32,660 nucleotides of DNA from Dongibacter bovis. Its GTDB lineage: Bacteria > Bacillota > Negativicutes > Selenomonadales > Selenomonadaceae. Below the pieces are notes generated by a model, which was not told the DNA's origin, made no database searches, and worked only from the letters and a program-made list of their open reading frames with translations. Positions 31,551-32,660 of this stretch are shown here, in pieces. The position numbers were made by a program, and so were the translations under genes. The stretch's first letter is position 1; each line of letters begins with the position of its first letter. Where the stretch lies: the NCBI GenBank assembly GCA_902763085.1, contig CACWQW010000056.1, forward strand, positions 1 to 32,660, in the 5' to 3' direction.

Positions 31551-31725
31551 CGGAAGGGCGGCGTGCTTCGGACGAACGCCTTCCTGGGCGCGGATGCCGC
31601 GCGCATCGGGGCAGGTCTGCGTTGGTGGGATGACGCCTGTGCTGTGCCTCGCCGGTGGCTCGCGGGCTGTGCGGCCTGATGCCGCTCCTGGCGATGCGAT
31701 GGGACATGGCATTTGATCCGGGTTT

Positions 31726-31734
31726 TGGTATGAT
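31726..31734 (+). promoter_or_regulatory. Extended -10 promoter of the chemotaxis receptor
   Basis: TGG followed by TATGAT (31729-31734), 28 bp before the start codon. No good -35 is seen. Confidence 0.45.
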
Positions 31735-31762
31735 TTGTGTAAGAGAGTAAGGGAGTGTTTTT

Positions 31763-32660
31763 ATGAGTTGGATGGACAATCTGAAGGTCGTATTCAAGAT
31801 GGCAGTCCTCGGCGTCATCGCGGTGGTCGGGCTGCTCGGTGTGAGCATCGCGGGCTATCTCGGCCTGAATACGGTGCGCGGCGATCTCAACACGATGTAT
31901 GAGTCGAGCGTCAAGGGCATCGACTACGCGGGCTCGGCGATGAGCGGCATGCGCTACGCGCAGGGCGTGGTCATCATCATGACGACGTGCCGTGATGATC
32001 CCGCGCGTCTGCAGGATCTGAACCAGAAATATCAGGCGGGCGCGAAGCAGGTCGATGACGCCATCGCCGGCTACAACGCCATCGACGTGGATGATGATGA
32101 GAGCGACTCGCTCATGGAGGACGTCGAGAGCGAGTGGAAGAACGTCCATGCGACATTCGACCAGGTCGCGAAGCTCTCGCTCGAAGGGAAATACGACGAG
32201 GCCATCAATCTCTACAACAAGACCGGCGCGCAGCAGGCGACCCAGATGGGCAAGAACCTCATCGCGCTCACGCAGGATGAGCACCAGGGCGCCATCGACT
32301 TCAAGGCGAATACCGATAAGCAGGTCAGCGCTGTCATCCGCAATATCGTCATCATCGTGCTCGTCGTGCTCGTGATCCTCATCGCGGCGTGCATCTTCAC
32401 GACGAAGAAGATCACGGAGCCGCTCGAGATGGTCAACGCGGCCTGCAAGAAGATGCAGGACGGCGACTTCCGCGATACGGGCGCGGCCGTCACGCGCGGC
32501 GACGAGTTCGGCGATATGATGCGCGGCTTCGTCGAGATGCACAAGACCGTGAGCGCGCTCCTGAAGAAGACGAACGAGACGGTGCAGCAGCTCGCGGCGT
32601 CGTCTGAGGAGCTCACGGCGAGCGCGCACCAGAGCGCGCAGGCGTCCGACCAGGTCGCGC
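31763..32660 (+). CDS. Methyl-accepting chemotaxis protein, 5' part
   Basis: The gene runs off the window; 299 residues are visible. A first membrane helix (13-33) precedes a four-helix-bundle sensor domain (about 35-190; GIDYAGSAMSGMRYAQGVVIIMTTC is typical of 4HB_MCP). A second helix (193-213) is followed by a HAMP domain (KKITEPLEMVNAACKKMQDGDF, 215-236 and on) and the start of the signalling coiled coil (LAASSEELTASAHQSAQASDQV). The ligand is unknown. AAGGGAG lies about 10 bp before the ATG. It implies motility or surface sensing in this organism. Confidence 0.92.
   Translation, partial: MSWMDNLKVVFKMAVLGVIAVVGLLGVSIAGYLGLNTVRGDLNTMYESSVKGIDYAGSAMSGMRYAQGVVIIMTTCRDDPARLQDLNQKYQAGAKQVDDAIAGYNAIDVDDDESDSLMEDVESEWKNVHATFDQVAKLSLEGKYDEAINLYNKTGAQQATQMGKNLIALTQDEHQGAIDFKANTDKQVSAVIRNIVIIVLVVLVILIAACIFTTKKITEPLEMVNAACKKMQDGDFRDTGAAVTRGDEFGDMMRGFVEMHKTVSALLKKTNETVQQLAASSEELTASAHQSAQASDQVA

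Noticed and set aside
31485..31679. Open frame downstream of trkH as a small gene
   Set aside because: It has no ribosome-binding site, begins in an A+T-rich non-coding stretch and shows no recognisable motif.

Overview
The window is a GC-rich (roughly two-thirds G+C, strong preference for G/C in third codon positions) bacterial chromosome segment. The gene set suggests an anaerobic member of the Negativicutes (Selenomonas or a relative): futalosine-pathway MqnA, standalone LarE, a CbiM/CbiQ/CbiO metal importer, a DUF1858 protein, an HPr-fused sigma-54 activator beside ptsH/ptsI, and a YbhGFSR-type exporter. The taxonomic call is an inference from gene content and composition; there is no rRNA in the window.

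Layout. 1-228: short non-coding edge with a ribosome-binding site for a minus-strand gene just outside the window. 229-3271: overlapping folate operon folE-folP-folB-folK/dhfr, ending in a natural HPPK-DHFR fusion. 3363-5805: ung, larE and a lower-GC iron-sulfur-type flavoprotein. 5870-7042: minus-strand MFS transporter. 7150-10105: small unknown protein, then the cobalt/nickel ECF importer cbiM-cbiQ-cbiO. 10269-12038: HAD phosphatase and a PHP-type histidinol phosphatase. 12039-13014: about 1 kb with no ordinary gene. It holds a consensus sigma-70 promoter, about 615 nt of strongly self-complementary sequence, a strong terminator and a five-copy 13-bp tandem repeat; I read it as a candidate large structured RNA. 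13032-13973: minus-strand DUF1858 protein and a hicA-hicB toxin-antitoxin pair. 14108-15757: Lgt-like membrane protein and polysaccharide deacetylase. 15894-16733: mqnA.

16965-20809 is a PTS control region. A sigma-54 activator with an N-terminal HPr-like domain, a PAS domain, an AAA+ domain and a DNA-binding helix lies upstream of ptsH and ptsI. Between it and ptsH are a -24/-12 promoter with exact GG-N10-GC spacing and at least two 17-bp dyads 120-175 bp upstream, which look like its binding sites. 21060-26591: zinc-ribbon protein and a four-gene ABC export operon. 26739-31488: trkA and two trkH genes (K+ uptake), with a 17-bp tandem repeat array interrupted by a ~200-bp segment with imperfect terminal inverted repeats. 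31763 to the end: start of a chemotaxis receptor.

Five genes between 17 and 31.5 kb carry short internal losses or frameshifts relative to their families: the HPr domain of the activator, ptsH, ptsI (active-site loop missing), trkA and the second trkH. Their clustering suggests assembly or sequencing error, though real decay of PTS and Trk functions cannot be excluded from sequence alone.
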